A stretch of DNA of 64,000 nt from Rhodovulum sp. 12E13 (GCF_003340565.1 NZ_QPLK01000002.1:186001-250000), one strand, 5' to 3'. Numbered from the stretch's first letter, positions 36,446-45,591 are shown. Program-made: numbers and translations. The notes: generated from the letters alone by a model not told the origin.

Positions 36446-36916
36446 ATGGAAAAGATCCCGATGACGCGCACGGGCGCCGCCGCGCTCGATGTCGAACTCA
36501 AGCAGTTGAAGTCGGTGGAGCGGCCGGCGATCATCCAGGCGATCGCCGAGGCACGCGAGCACGGCGACCTGTCGGAGAACGCCGAGTATCACTCCGCCCG
36601 CGAGAAGCAGAGCTTCATCGAGGGGCGGATCAAGGAGATCGAGGGCCTGCTCGCCCGTGCGGAGGTGATCGACCCGGCCAAGCTCTCGGGCCCGATCAAG
36701 TTCGGCGCCACGGTCACGATCGTCGACGAGGATACCGACGAGGAAAAGACCTATCAGATCGTGGGCGAGCCCGAGGCCGATCTCGAGAAGGGGTTGCTCA
36801 ACGTCCGCTCGCCGATCGCCCGCGCCCTGATCGGAAAGGACGAGGGCGACAGCGTCGAGGTGCGCACGCCGGGCGGCGAGAAATCCTACGAGATACTCGC
36901 CATCAGGTACGTCTGA
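36446..36916 (+). CDS. greA: transcription elongation factor GreA
   Basis: A 156-residue GreA, which rescues backtracked RNA polymerase by stimulating transcript cleavage. The N-terminal coiled coil carries the catalytic acidic tip [17 protein letters not shown] (Asp and Glu in DLSENAEY). The C-terminal FKBP-like domain ends with [20 protein letters not shown]. Length and motifs are normal. The ATG at 36446 begins [14 protein letters not shown]; an inner ATG (MTRTG) is 15 bases downstream. Confidence 0.97.
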   Translation: MEKIPMTRTGAAALDVELKQLKSVERPAIIQAIAEAREHGDLSENAEYHSAREKQSFIEGRIKEIEGLLARAEVIDPAKLSGPIKFGATVTIVDEDTDEEKTYQIVGEPEADLEKGLLNVRSPIARALIGKDEGDSVEVRTPGGEKSYEILAIRYV

Positions 36917-36949
36917 GCGCAGGTGGCGCGGCCGGGGGATGGCAGCACG

Positions 36950-38149
36950 ATGACCTCACCCAATGGCACCGTCGAGGGCACGAGCGACCGCGAGACCGCG
37001 CCGGAGCCACGCCCCGCCGGGACGCGGCGCGCGGGCGGCGGGGGTGCTTCGCCCGGCTTTCCGTCGGGTGCAGGCAGGCGGCGCGCGCACCGGGAGGGGC
37101 TCGACCCGGCCGGCGCTGCCGGGCTTGCGCTGTCGGCTGTCTGGGTGCTCGTCGTGGTGGCCGTGCTGTTGTTCTTCCCCCCGGGCGCCGGGGCGGGGCC
37201 GGCGGGGCTCGGCTGGATCGGCACGCTCGTCGCCATCGTCCTGCCGGTCGCGCTGATCTGGGTCGCCGCGCTGTCGGCGCGCGCCGCCCGCGTGATGCGG
37301 GAGGAGGGCGCGCGCCTCGAGGCGGCGGTCGACGCGATCCGGCATCTTGCGGCGCAGCAGCAACCGGCGCAGGGCTCGGGCATCCGCCCCGCCATCGAGG
37401 CGCGGCTCGAGGAGATCGCACGCGCCCAGCGTCAGACCGAGGCGGCGATCACACGGCTCACGCAGGCGGGTGCGCCGGTTGCCGGCGGGCCGGCGGCGGG
37501 GGCCGCGGGGCCGGGCCGCGGGCGCGTGCCCCCGGCGCCGGCGGCTGGGCCGAGCCAGTCGCGGCGGGCGGGGCAGGGGCCGGGCGGTGGCGGGCCTGTA
37601 GCGGGGCCGGCCGGTGCACCCGCGACCGATGCCGCGCAGCAGAGCCTCGCGCTCGGCACGCCGGAGGACGCGGGCGAGCCGATCTCGACCTCCGACCTGC
37701 TGCGCGCGCTCAACTTCCCCGAGGACGAGGCCGACACCGAGGGCTTTCGCGCGCTGCGTGCCGCCCTGCGCGACCGGCCGACCGCCGGGCTGGTGCGTTC
37801 GGCTCAGGACATCCTGACGCTGCTCGCAGAGGACGGGATCTACATGGACGATCTGGCGCCCGACCGCGCCCGCCCCGAAGTGTGGCGCCGCTTCGCGCAT
37901 GGCGAGAGAGGCAAGGGCGTGGCGAGCCTCGGCGGCGTGCGCGACCGCTCGTGCCTCGCGCTGACCACGGGGCGCATGCGGCAGGATCCGGTTTTCCGCG
38001 ACACCGCCCACCATTTCCTGCGCAAGTTCGACAAGACGTTCGCCGAGGTCGAGCCCGGGCTGTCGGATGCCGAGATCGTGACCCTTTCCGAAACCCGCAC
38101 GGCCCGTGCCTTCATGCTGCTCGGCCGGGTGTCGGGAACCTTCGACTGA
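36950..38149 (+). CDS. conserved membrane protein of unknown function
   Basis: A 399-residue protein. It has a disordered basic N-terminus (residues 1-50), two membrane helices (about residues 58-78 and 86-106), a short coiled coil, a Gly/Pro/Ala-rich linker (about residues 175-230) and a compact C-terminal domain with STSDLLRALNFPEDEADTEG and ARAFMLLGRVSGTFD. I have a sense of this C-terminal domain from Rhodobacteraceae but no function. The ATG at 36950 is chosen; GTG 36923 is possible. It lies 33 bp after greA and is probably cotranscribed. Confidence 0.75.
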   Translation: MTSPNGTVEGTSDRETAPEPRPAGTRRAGGGGASPGFPSGAGRRRAHREGLDPAGAAGLALSAVWVLVVVAVLLFFPPGAGAGPAGLGWIGTLVAIVLPVALIWVAALSARAARVMREEGARLEAAVDAIRHLAAQQQPAQGSGIRPAIEARLEEIARAQRQTEAAITRLTQAGAPVAGGPAAGAAGPGRGRVPPAPAAGPSQSRRAGQGPGGGGPVAGPAGAPATDAAQQSLALGTPEDAGEPISTSDLLRALNFPEDEADTEGFRALRAALRDRPTAGLVRSAQDILTLLAEDGIYMDDLAPDRARPEVWRRFAHGERGKGVASLGGVRDRSCLALTTGRMRQDPVFRDTAHHFLRKFDKTFAEVEPGLSDAEIVTLSETRTARAFMLLGRVSGTFD

Positions 38150-38187
38150 GAGCCGCGCCAAGCTCGCCACCCGCCGGATGCCCGGCG

Positions 38188-38832
38188 TCAGTCGGACGGT
38201 GCGCACCCTGCCGGCGCGATGAGGGGGGCGACGGGCCGCGCCATCGTCGTCGCCGCCCGCACGCCGAGGGCGGCGCCGGCGAGGCCCATGGGGCGCGGTG
38301 CCACCGGGCGGAAGCCGAGACGCTCGTAGAGCGCGCGTGCGCGGTCGTTGCCATCGACCACGTCGAGGCGCACCTCGACGCAGCGCCGCTCCGCGGCTTC
38401 CTCCAGCACCGCCCTGACGAGGTGCGTGCCGACCCCGCGTCTGCGCGCCTGTTCGGCCACGAACAACCCGTCGAGAATCAGCGCATCCGCCGCGATCCGT
38501 CGCTCGGTCATCTCGAGCAGTGGCGCCCGCCAGAGGGCGCCGAGGGGGCCGTAGGCGCGCGCGAGGTCGCCGAACCCGCCGACGACGAGGCCGCCTGCCC
38601 GTGTCTTGATCCCGGCCGCGCCCAGCAGCCGCCCCCGCCTGTCGCGCGCGACGATGGCGAAGTCGGGGTGGAGCGCACCTTCGAGGAACGAGAGCGCACG
38701 CGGCTCGGGTGCCATGATCCGGCCGAGCTTGCCCGAGAAGGCCTGCCAGAAGAGGCGAGCGATAAGCGGGCGCTCGGCGTCGGCGAAGCCGCGGGCGACA
38801 TGCACGTGCGCAAGGTCTGGCCGGTCGCTCAC
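38188..38832 (-). CDS. GNAT family N-acetyltransferase
   Basis: A 214-residue acetyltransferase. The acetyl-CoA loop is EQARRRGVGTHLVRAVLEEA (Q/RxxGxG/A pattern), followed by LDVVDGNDRARALYERLGF, the usual C-terminal GNAT signature. The substrate is not readable. It starts with GTG, overlapping the mobA stop (GTGA), so its translation is coupled to mobA although no biochemical link is known to me. Confidence 0.88.
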   Translation of the reverse strand: MSDRPDLAHVHVARGFADAERPLIARLFWQAFSGKLGRIMAPEPRALSFLEGALHPDFAIVARDRRGRLLGAAGIKTRAGGLVVGGFGDLARAYGPLGALWRAPLLEMTERRIAADALILDGLFVAEQARRRGVGTHLVRAVLEEAAERRCVEVRLDVVDGNDRARALYERLGFRPVAPRPMGLAGAALGVRAATTMARPVAPLIAPAGCAPSD

Positions 38833-39452
38833 AGCCGCGCCTCGGCCAGCGCCAGGTCGTCCGGCGCGTTGACGTTGAAGAAGGTGTCGTCGCCGGGGAA
38901 ACGAACCCGCACCGCGCCTGACCGGTCGGCAAAGCCGGTCATCCGCCGCGCGCCGCCCGCCAGCGCCGCGCGCAGGGGAGCGGCGAGTGCGCTGCGCCAC
39001 AGGCCGAAGGTCGGGTGCAGGCCATTGCCGTCTTCTGCCAGCGCCGCCGCCGCCGCGCCCCGCCCCGCGGCGAGACGGGTGGCGAGATCGGCCGGGAAGA
39101 ACGGCGTGTCGACGGCTACGGTGAGCAGGTCGGCATGTCCCTCCGCCTCGGCCCAGTCGAGCGCGGCCGAGAGGGCGGCGAGCGGCCCCTCGTAGCCCGG
39201 CAGCGGGTCGGCGAGGCTCGCGGCGCCGGGCGGGAGCAACCCTGCAAGGCGGGCGGGATCGGGGCCGGCGCAGACGGCGAGCGCGGGGACCTGCGGCGCG
39301 AGGCGGCGCGCGGCTCGCGCCAGGAGCGTCTCGCCGCCGAGGCGCAGGCCCGCCTTCACCGTGCCGCCCATCCGCCGCCCGGCACCGCCGGCCAGGATCG
39401 CGCCCGCCGGCGGCGCCCCGTCGCCCTGCGGCCCTGCTGCCTGAGGTTGCAT
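38829..39452 (-). CDS. mobA: molybdenum cofactor guanylyltransferase
   Basis: A 207-residue nucleotidyltransferase joining GMP to molybdopterin to form the MGD cofactor. The N-terminal GTP motif is GAILAGGAGRRMGG; the metal Asp lies in TVAVDTPFFPADL; the C-terminal segment is TFFNVNAPDDLALAEA. The initial residues (about 16) are a variable extension. It is divergent from azlC, with 115 bp between starts. Confidence 0.93.
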   Translation of the reverse strand: MQPQAAGPQGDGAPPAGAILAGGAGRRMGGTVKAGLRLGGETLLARAARRLAPQVPALAVCAGPDPARLAGLLPPGAASLADPLPGYEGPLAALSAALDWAEAEGHADLLTVAVDTPFFPADLATRLAAGRGAAAAALAEDGNGLHPTFGLWRSALAAPLRAALAGGARRMTGFADRSGAVRVRFPGDDTFFNVNAPDDLALAEARL

Positions 39453-39567
39453 CCGTTCTCCGTCCGTCCTACCGCACGCGCGGTTTCGCCGGTCTTGCGC
39501 CTGCGCCCGGCCTGATCGCCCCGCCCGATCGCCCCGCCCGATCGCCTTGACAGATTACGGAGCGCCG

Positions 39568-40329
39568 ATGCCTGCTGCCAGCCCCTCCGCCCGAAGGCCG
39601 GGGCCGCCCGCCACCCTCGGCGCGGCCTTCCGCCGGGGCCTGGTCGACAGCGCGCCCTTCCTGCTGGTGGTCGGCCCCTTCGCCCTGCTCTTCGGCGTGG
39701 TGGCGACCGAAGCGGGCCTCGACCTCGCGCAGACCATGGGATTCTCGGTGCTGGTCATCGCGGGCGCGGCGCAGCTGACCGCTCTGCAGCTGATGTCGGA
39801 GAACGCGCCGGTCATCGTGATCCTCGCCTCGGCGCTGGCAGTCAACCTGCGAATGGCGATGTATTCGGCCTCGCTCGCGCCGTGGATAGGGGCCGCGCCG
39901 CTCTGGCAGCGGGCGCTTGCGGCCTACCTGCTGGTCGACCAGTCCTACGCGGTGTCGCTCGCCAATTACGAGGCCGAGCCGCGGTGGAGCCTGCCGCAGC
40001 GCATGGCGCTGTTCCTCGGCACCGTCGCGCTGATCGCGCCGGTCTGGTATGCCTGCACGCTGGCCGGTGCGCTGCTCGGGCGCGGCATCCCGCCCGCGCT
40101 GGCCCTCGACTTCGCAGTGCCGATCACCTTCATCTCGCTGATCGCGCCGGGCCTGCGTACGCTGGCCCATGTCGCGGCTGCGCTGGTGGCGGTGATCCTC
40201 GGGCTGGCGCTCGCCGGGCTGCCCTACAATCTCGGCTTGCCGCTTGCCGCGCTGGCCGCCATGGCCACGGGCGCCGAGGTAGAGCGGCAGGGCCTCGCGC
40301 GGCCGATCCGGCGGGAGAGAGTGGAATGA
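39568..40329 (+). CDS. azlC: AzlC family amino-acid exporter, large subunit
   Basis: A 253-residue inner-membrane protein with about six hydrophobic segments. It carries the AzlC signature GLVDSAPFLLVVGPFALLFG and SVLVIAGAAQLTALQLMSE. With AzlD it forms a branched-chain amino acid (and analogue) exporter. The ATG at 39568 is preferred because CGGAG stands 7 bases upstream; a TTG at 39547 is in frame. The stop overlaps the azlD start (ATGA). Confidence 0.9.
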   Translation: MPAASPSARRPGPPATLGAAFRRGLVDSAPFLLVVGPFALLFGVVATEAGLDLAQTMGFSVLVIAGAAQLTALQLMSENAPVIVILASALAVNLRMAMYSASLAPWIGAAPLWQRALAAYLLVDQSYAVSLANYEAEPRWSLPQRMALFLGTVALIAPVWYACTLAGALLGRGIPPALALDFAVPITFISLIAPGLRTLAHVAAALVAVILGLALAGLPYNLGLPLAALAAMATGAEVERQGLARPIRRERVE

Positions 40330-40655
40330 GCGGCTGGTCCGACGCGGCGATCTGGGGGATCATTGCGGCGCTGGCTCTCGGCACCTGGCTGATCCGCTTT
40401 TCCTTCCTCGGTCTGATCGGCGGGCGCCGGCTGCCGCCCTGGGTGCTGAGGCACCTGCGCTACACGCCGGTCGCCGTCATCCCCGCGCTGATCGCGCCCC
40501 TCGTCGTCTGGCCACGGGCGACCGAGGGCGAGACCGACCCCGCGCGCCTGCTCGCCGCGCTCGCAGCCCTGGCCGTGGGCTTCGGCCTGCGCTCGGTGCT
40601 CGGCGCCATCGGGGCGGGGATGGGCACGCTCTACCTTCTGAACGCGGTGTTCTGA
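40326..40655 (+). CDS. azlD: AzlD family amino-acid exporter, small subunit
   Basis: A 109-residue membrane protein with four hydrophobic helices and the AzlD pattern GTWLIRFSFLGLIGGRRLPP and LRYTPVAVIPALIAPLV. It completes the AzlCD pair and overlaps azlC by four bases, so subunit ratio is probably set by coupled translation. It converges on the following minus-strand lipoprotein gene with only 6 bp between stops. Confidence 0.92.
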   Translation: MSGWSDAAIWGIIAALALGTWLIRFSFLGLIGGRRLPPWVLRHLRYTPVAVIPALIAPLVVWPRATEGETDPARLLAALAALAVGFGLRSVLGAIGAGMGTLYLLNAVF

Positions 40656-40661
40656 GGCGGC

Positions 40662-41279
40662 TCAGCGGACCAGCGGCACCCGCATCAGGTCGCCGCGGTT
40701 GTCGGGGCTGTCGTCACGGTGCAGCCGCGTCACCACCCCCGGCTGGCTCTCGATCCAGCGCATCGTGTTGAGGGGGAACCACGAGCGGGGGATGTCGCCG
40801 ATGCCGGCCTCGCGCAGCACCTCGACGATGGCGATGTTGCAGCGGGTAGGCGGCACCGGCCCGGCCTGCTGGATCAGCCGAATCACGCGCTCCGCCTGTT
40901 CGGGCGTCACGACCAGCGTGTTTTCCTTCACCCGGAAGGTCTCGCGTGCGTGGTAGTCGATGTAGAAGTCGTGCGCCGCCGGGGTGATCCCGAAAAACAC
41001 GTCGTTCCGCTCGGGGATCTGCGGGTGGTTGAAGCTGCCGGCCGGGTCGAAGATCAGCCGTTGCGAGCCGTTGACCATCAGGCCCGCATGCGCCCCCTCG
41101 TTGGAGCGGTTGTTGATCATCGTGAACAGAGTGATCGAGGGCGGCCCGTCGTGGCGGTAGATCGCGCGCTGCACCTCTTCCTCGGGCGCCCATACCTCTT
41201 CGACGGCGCAGGCACCGAGGGCGAGCGGCAGGCAAAGCAGGAGGGCGGCGCGCCATGCGCGCGCGGTCAGGGCAGGCAT
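40662..41279 (-). CDS. lipoprotein, possible permuted papain-like (NlpC/P60-type) enzyme
   Basis: A 205-residue predicted lipoprotein: the lipobox LGACA places the lipidated Cys near residue 24. The mature part contains TMINNRSNEGAHAGLMVNGS and later PPTRCNIAIVEVLREAG. A His in a strand (HAGL) followed far downstream by a Cys at a helix start (RCNIA) is the order seen in circularly permuted papain-like hydrolases such as YiiX. That fold assignment is my inference. The protein is a conserved type in Rhodobacteraceae with no known function. It lies just downstream of the oxidase subunit gene. Confidence 0.7.
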   Translation of the reverse strand: MPALTARAWRAALLLCLPLALGACAVEEVWAPEEEVQRAIYRHDGPPSITLFTMINNRSNEGAHAGLMVNGSQRLIFDPAGSFNHPQIPERNDVFFGITPAAHDFYIDYHARETFRVKENTLVVTPEQAERVIRLIQQAGPVPPTRCNIAIVEVLREAGIGDIPRSWFPLNTMRWIESQPGVVTRLHRDDSPDNRGDLMRVPLVR

Positions 41280-41289
41280 GGGCGCCGGA

Positions 41290-41430
41290 TCAGCCGGCGA
41301 TCGCGTAGAGGAAAATCAGGAAGACGATGACGCCGATCGCTGTCCAGGTCGCCACCTTCATGAAGCCGGCGAAGGTCTTTTCCTGGTCGGTGATGTCCAT
41401 CTTGCCGTGTTCGTGCTTGCTCTCGGCCAT
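41290..41430 (-). CDS. aa3-type cytochrome c oxidase subunit IV
   Basis: A 46-residue peptide. It has a His-rich charged start (MAESKHEHGKMDITDQEKTF), then AGFMKVATWTAIG, leading into a single membrane helix ending LFLYAIAG-like (VFLIFLYAIAG). This matches the small subunit IV of rhodobacterial aa3-type cytochrome c oxidase, a single-helix protein at the edge of the complex with no catalytic role known. GGGAGA stands upstream of the ATG. The main oxidase genes are not in this window. Confidence 0.92.
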   Translation of the reverse strand: MAESKHEHGKMDITDQEKTFAGFMKVATWTAIGVIVFLIFLYAIAG

Positions 41431-41534
41431 GGCCCCGTGTCTCCCGTCTGTCCGCGCCCCCTGTTAGCGGAGGCGGGGCGCGGTGTTAAGCGCGGGCCGC
41501 GGGCAAAGGGCCGCAGGCGCCGCACCTGTCGCGC

Positions 41535-42599
41535 TCACGCGGCGTGCCAGAGCCACGCGCCGTCGCCCCGCTCGGAGCGCGTCGCCGCTCCCGTGCGCAG
41601 CAGATGGTTGAGATGCCCCACCGCCTCGCCGAGGGCGAGCCCGTACTCGCCCGGCCCGATCTCGCGCCCGAAAAGCGGCGCGAAACACTCGTGCGCGGTG
41701 CGGGGGGCCTCCGACAGCCAGGCCCGCAGGCGGGCGAGCGCCTCGACGTGGTTCTGCTCGAGCTGCACCATCCGTGCGGGCAGGCCGGTGAAGGGCAGCT
41801 TGTGCCCTGGCAGCACGAGCTGGTCGTCGCGGGCATGGGGCGCGAGCCGTCGGCAGGAGGCGAACCAGGCCGCGATGGGGTCGGACTCTGGTTCGGTCGG
41901 ATAGACGCCGAGATTTGGGGAAATCGACGGCAGCAGTTGGTCGCCCCCCAGCACCAGCCCGTCGTCTCTGCTCCAGAGGGTGGCGTGGTCGGGCGCGTGG
42001 CCGGAGCCTGTGCGCACGTCCCACGCCCGCCCGCCGGCCTGCAGCGTGTCGCCCTCCTCGATGCGGGTAAACCCCAGCGGCAGCGGCGCCGTGCAGTCGG
42101 CGAAGTTGAAGGGCCGCTCGCCCATGCGCTGCTCCAGCACGGCCTCGGGCATCCCCGCGCGGCGCCAGAAGGCGACCGCCTCGGGCGCGGGCCGTTCCTG
42201 CACATCGAGCTGGAGCATCCGGGCGAAGAGCCACGTGGTGCGCGTCGCCACGATCTCGGCCCCGTGCTCGGCGCGGAACCAGCCGGCGAGGCCGACGTGG
42301 TCGGGGTGGTAATGGGTGACGAGCACCCGCCGCACCGGGCGCCCGGCGAGCGGGCCGGCCAGCGTCGCCTCCCACGCGGCGCGGGCGCGCCGCCAGTCGA
42401 GGCCGGCATCCACCAGCGTCCATCCGTCGCCATCGTCCAGAGCGAAGACGTTGACGTGGTCGAGCTTCATCGGCAGCGGCAGGCGCAGCCAGAGCACCCC
42501 TTCCGCCACCTCGATCGCCGCGCCCTCCGCCGGCGGCTCGGCCCACGGGAAATCGATCGGCGCGTGGCTCTTTGCCCGCTCTCCTGCCGCGAGCGCCAT
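41535..42599 (-). CDS. metallo-beta-lactamase-fold hydrolase
   Basis: A 354-residue MBL-fold protein. The metal motif is VLVTHYHPDHVGLAG (HxHxDH), with further ligands likely in TGSGHAPDH and LVLPGHKLPF. A C-terminal helical region (LGEAVGHLNHLLRTGA) resembles the winged-helix tail of the LACTB2-like family. The start overlaps the stop of the acyl-CoA dehydrogenase gene (ATGA), so a thioester or lactone intermediate of acyl-CoA breakdown is a reasonable but unproven substrate. Confidence 0.86.
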   Translation of the reverse strand: MALAAGERAKSHAPIDFPWAEPPAEGAAIEVAEGVLWLRLPLPMKLDHVNVFALDDGDGWTLVDAGLDWRRARAAWEATLAGPLAGRPVRRVLVTHYHPDHVGLAGWFRAEHGAEIVATRTTWLFARMLQLDVQERPAPEAVAFWRRAGMPEAVLEQRMGERPFNFADCTAPLPLGFTRIEEGDTLQAGGRAWDVRTGSGHAPDHATLWSRDDGLVLGGDQLLPSISPNLGVYPTEPESDPIAAWFASCRRLAPHARDDQLVLPGHKLPFTGLPARMVQLEQNHVEALARLRAWLSEAPRTAHECFAPLFGREIGPGEYGLALGEAVGHLNHLLRTGAATRSERGDGAWLWHAA

Positions 42600-44311
42600 C
42601 AGGCGGCGGCCAAGTCGCCGGGCGACAGCGCATAGAGCCCCTCGGACCCGGCGCGCGCCTGCGCAAGCAGGCCATCGTGCGCCGGCAACAGGCGGTGGAT
42701 GTAGACGCCCGCCAGCGCCCGCCGCGCCTCGCCTCCCGCCAGCGCCGCGGCCAGATGGGCGTGGCCGCCCAGCACCCGCGCCGTCGCGTGCAGGAACGGC
42801 ACCGCGCCCGCGTAGCGCTCCTGCAGGGGCTGGTCGATCATCCACTCCGTCGCCTCGCGCAGGTTCTCGGCTGCCTGCCACACGGGCGCGGCGAGGGCGG
42901 GCAGCGAGCCCCGTGCCGCCTCTGCCCCCGCCTCGATCTCGTCAAGCAGGCGGAAAAGCGCCTCGCCCCCGTCGGCCAGCTTGCGGCCCACGAGATCCAT
43001 CGCCTGGATGCCGTTGGTGCCCTCGTAGATCGCCGCCACCCGCACGTCGCGGGCGAACTGCGCCACGCCCGTCTCCTCGACATAGCCCATGCCGCCATGT
43101 ACCTGGATCGCCTCCTGCGCCACCGCGTGGCCCACCTCGGTGCCCCAGGCCTTGGCGATGGGCGTCAGCAGGGCCGCCCGGGCCGCCCACTCCGGCGCGC
43201 CGGTCGCCGTCTCCATGTCGATCGCCACGGCGCAGGAGAGCGCGATGGCCCTTGCGGCGAAGGTCTCGGCCCGCATCGCCGCCAGCATCCGCCGCACGTC
43301 CGCATGGTCGACGATGGCGCCGGTGCCATCGGGCAGGGGAGAGCGCCCCTGCCGCCGCTCCAGCGCCCAGGCGAGCGCGGCCTGCGTCGCGCCCTCGGCA
43401 ACGCCGATGCCCTGCACGCCCACGGCGAGGCGGGCGTTGTTCATCATGGTGAACATCGCGGCCATGCCGCCGCCCTCCTCGCCCACAAGCCAGCCCGTGG
43501 CGCAATCGTATTCCATCGTGCAGGTCGGCGAGCCGTGCAGGCCCATCTTGTGCTCGAGGCCCGACACGCTCACCGCGTTGGCCACGCCCGCCGCGCCGCT
43601 CTCGTCGGGCAGGCGCTTGGGCACGAGGAACAGGCTGATCCCCTTCGTCCCCGCGGGCGCATCCGGCAGGCGCGCAAGCACGAGATGAACGACGTTGTCC
43701 ACGAGATCGCTGTCGCCATAGGTGATGTAGATCTTGCGGCCGGTGATCGCGTAGGTGCCGTCGCCGTTGGGCTCGGCCCTCGTTGTCAGCGCGCCCACGT
43801 CCGAGCCCGCCTGCGGCTCGGTCAGGTTCATCGTGCCCGACCATTCGCCCGAGATCAGCCTGGGCAGGTAGACCGAGCGGAGCGCGTCCGAGGCATGGGC
43901 AGCGATTGCCTCGATCTGACCCTGGCTGAGCAGGATGCAGGTGTGCAGGCCCAGGTTGGCCGCGCTCATCATGTCGTTGACGGCGGTCTGCAGCGTCACG
44001 GGCAGGCCCATGCCGCCGTGCTCGGGCGGCGCGGCGACCGAGACCCAGCCGCCCCGGGCCACCTGTCCATAGGCCTCGGCAAAGCCCGGCGGCGTGCGGA
44101 CCACCCCGTTTTCGAGCCGTGCGGGCTGCGTGTCGCCCACCCGCCGCAGCGGCTCCAGCACCTCGGCACAGAGCCGCCCCGCCTCGGCCAGCGCGGCGGC
44201 GGCCACATCGTCGGTCGCCTCGGCGAAGCGCCCGGTCGCCTGAACCCGGCCGAAGCCGACCACGTCGCGCAGCAGGAAGCGGAGCTCGTCGAGCGGCGGG
44301 GTGTAGGGCAT
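42599..44311 (-). CDS. acyl-CoA dehydrogenase (large, DmdC-like subfamily)
   Basis: A 570-residue FAD enzyme, longer than the usual 380-residue form because of an extra C-terminal domain. This is typical of the subfamily that includes 3-methylmercaptopropionyl-CoA dehydrogenase (DmdC). Signatures are MNLTEPQAGSDVGALTT, RKIYITYGD, QVHGGMGYVEETG and the catalytic-base segment IYEGTNGIQAMDL. It feeds electrons to ETF and thus to the EtfD encoded at 34.4 kb. The exact acyl-CoA is not readable; DMSP-type substrates are one possibility. Confidence 0.88.
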   Translation of the reverse strand: MPYTPPLDELRFLLRDVVGFGRVQATGRFAEATDDVAAAALAEAGRLCAEVLEPLRRVGDTQPARLENGVVRTPPGFAEAYGQVARGGWVSVAAPPEHGGMGLPVTLQTAVNDMMSAANLGLHTCILLSQGQIEAIAAHASDALRSVYLPRLISGEWSGTMNLTEPQAGSDVGALTTRAEPNGDGTYAITGRKIYITYGDSDLVDNVVHLVLARLPDAPAGTKGISLFLVPKRLPDESGAAGVANAVSVSGLEHKMGLHGSPTCTMEYDCATGWLVGEEGGGMAAMFTMMNNARLAVGVQGIGVAEGATQAALAWALERRQGRSPLPDGTGAIVDHADVRRMLAAMRAETFAARAIALSCAVAIDMETATGAPEWAARAALLTPIAKAWGTEVGHAVAQEAIQVHGGMGYVEETGVAQFARDVRVAAIYEGTNGIQAMDLVGRKLADGGEALFRLLDEIEAGAEAARGSLPALAAPVWQAAENLREATEWMIDQPLQERYAGAVPFLHATARVLGGHAHLAAALAGGEARRALAGVYIHRLLPAHDGLLAQARAGSEGLYALSPGDLAAA

Positions 44312-44412
44312 GGCACGTCTCCGGGTGGCGCTGGATCGCGCGGCACCCTAGTGTTCCCGCGCCGCGCGCCAAAGCGCAACGCGGCGTCACGACCTTGCGG
44401 GCGGGGAGCGGC

Positions 44413-45378
44413 ATGACGGAAACGGCCGGCAGGCAGACGGAGCGGCTGCCGGGCGACGCGGCGGGCGTGGCACGGGCCGCGGCCCTGTTGCGGGAGGGGC
44501 GGCTCGTGGCCTTCCCGACCGAGACGGTCTATGGCCTCGGCGCCGACGCGCGGTCGGGCCGGGCGGTGGCGGCGATCTACGCGGCCAAGGCCCGGCCCCG
44601 CTTCAACCCGCTGATCGTGCACGTGGCCGACGCCGCGGCGGCGGCGCGGATCGGCCGGATCGAGGGCGACGCCGCCCGCCTCGCCGACGCCTTCTGGCCC
44701 GGGCCACTGACGCTGGTCGTGCCGCTTCGCCCCGAGGCCGGTCTGTCGGATCTGGTGACGGCGGGGCTCGACACGGTGGGCCTGCGGGTGCCCGACGCGC
44801 CCCTCGCCGGCGCGCTGCTGGCCGAGGTCGGCGGGCCGGTCGCTGCGCCCTCGGCCAACCCGTCCGGCCGGGTCAGCCCGACTACCGCGGAGCACGTGTT
44901 CGAAGGTCTCTCGGGGCGCATCGCCGCGGTGCTCGACGGTGGGCCCTGCCAGGTCGGCCTCGAGAGCACGATCGTCGGGGGGGCGCCCGATCCCCTGCTG
45001 CTCCGCCCCGGCGGCGTGCCGGCCGAGGCGCTCGAGGCCGTTCTCGGCCGGCCCCTCCTGCGCCCGGGCGAGGGAGCGGCGGTCAGCGCGCCCGGGCAAC
45101 TCGCGTCGCATTACGCGCCGTCCAAGCCGCTCCGGCTCGACGCGGACGCGCCGCGCGCGGGCGAACTCTGGCTCGGCTTCGGGCCGGGAGAGGCTCACCA
45201 CGGCCTGAACCTGTCGGAGGCGGGCGATCTCGGAGAGGCGGCTGCCAACCTTTTCGCCCATCTCCGCGCCCTCGACGCCATGGAGGGAAAGGGGATCGCC
45301 GTGGCCCGTATCCCCCGAACCGGCCTTGGCGCCGCGATCGCCGACCGCCTCGCCCGCGCGGCCGCCCCCCGCGACTGA
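44413..45378 (+). CDS. tsaC: L-threonylcarbamoyladenylate synthase (long, Sua5-type)
   Basis: A 321-residue protein making threonylcarbamoyl-AMP for the t6A37 modification of ANN-decoding tRNAs. The YrdC domain has GRLVAFPTETVYGLGADARS, KARPRFNPLIVHV and APSANPSGRVSPT. After residue 205 comes the extra Sua5 domain (PGQLASHYAPSKPL) absent from short TsaC proteins. The ATG follows GGGGAG. It diverges from the acyl-CoA dehydrogenase gene. Confidence 0.94.
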   Translation: MTETAGRQTERLPGDAAGVARAAALLREGRLVAFPTETVYGLGADARSGRAVAAIYAAKARPRFNPLIVHVADAAAAARIGRIEGDAARLADAFWPGPLTLVVPLRPEAGLSDLVTAGLDTVGLRVPDAPLAGALLAEVGGPVAAPSANPSGRVSPTTAEHVFEGLSGRIAAVLDGGPCQVGLESTIVGGAPDPLLLRPGGVPAEALEAVLGRPLLRPGEGAAVSAPGQLASHYAPSKPLRLDADAPRAGELWLGFGPGEAHHGLNLSEAGDLGEAAANLFAHLRALDAMEGKGIAVARIPRTGLGAAIADRLARAAAPRD

Positions 45379-45480
45379 GCCAGGACAGGCCCCCGACCGA
45401 CCGGGCCGGCGCGGACCTCGCGCTGCGCGCATCGGCCCGCCCGCCCCGACGCCCTCGCCTGCGCGCGCGCCGCCCCGCCC

Positions 45481-45544
45481 CTTCTTCTTGCCCGAAAATA
45501 TCCCGGGGGAGTCGCCCGGAACGGGCGACGGGGGCGGCGCCCCC
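45481..45544 (+). repeat. dispersed intergenic element, copy B (plus orientation)
   Basis: CTTCTTCTTGCCCGAAAATA followed by TCCCGGGGGA, hairpin 1 GTCGCCCG-GAA-CGGGCGAC (45511-45529) and hairpin 2 GGGGGC-GGC-GCCCCC (45530-45544). Compared with copy A, the second pair of hairpin 1 is T-A instead of C-G, a compensatory change. It lies between two convergent genes. Confidence 0.8.
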
Positions 45545-45591
45545 GAGCACCGCGCCGAAGGGCGATCTCGCCGGGGCGGTGCGCGCGTGCC

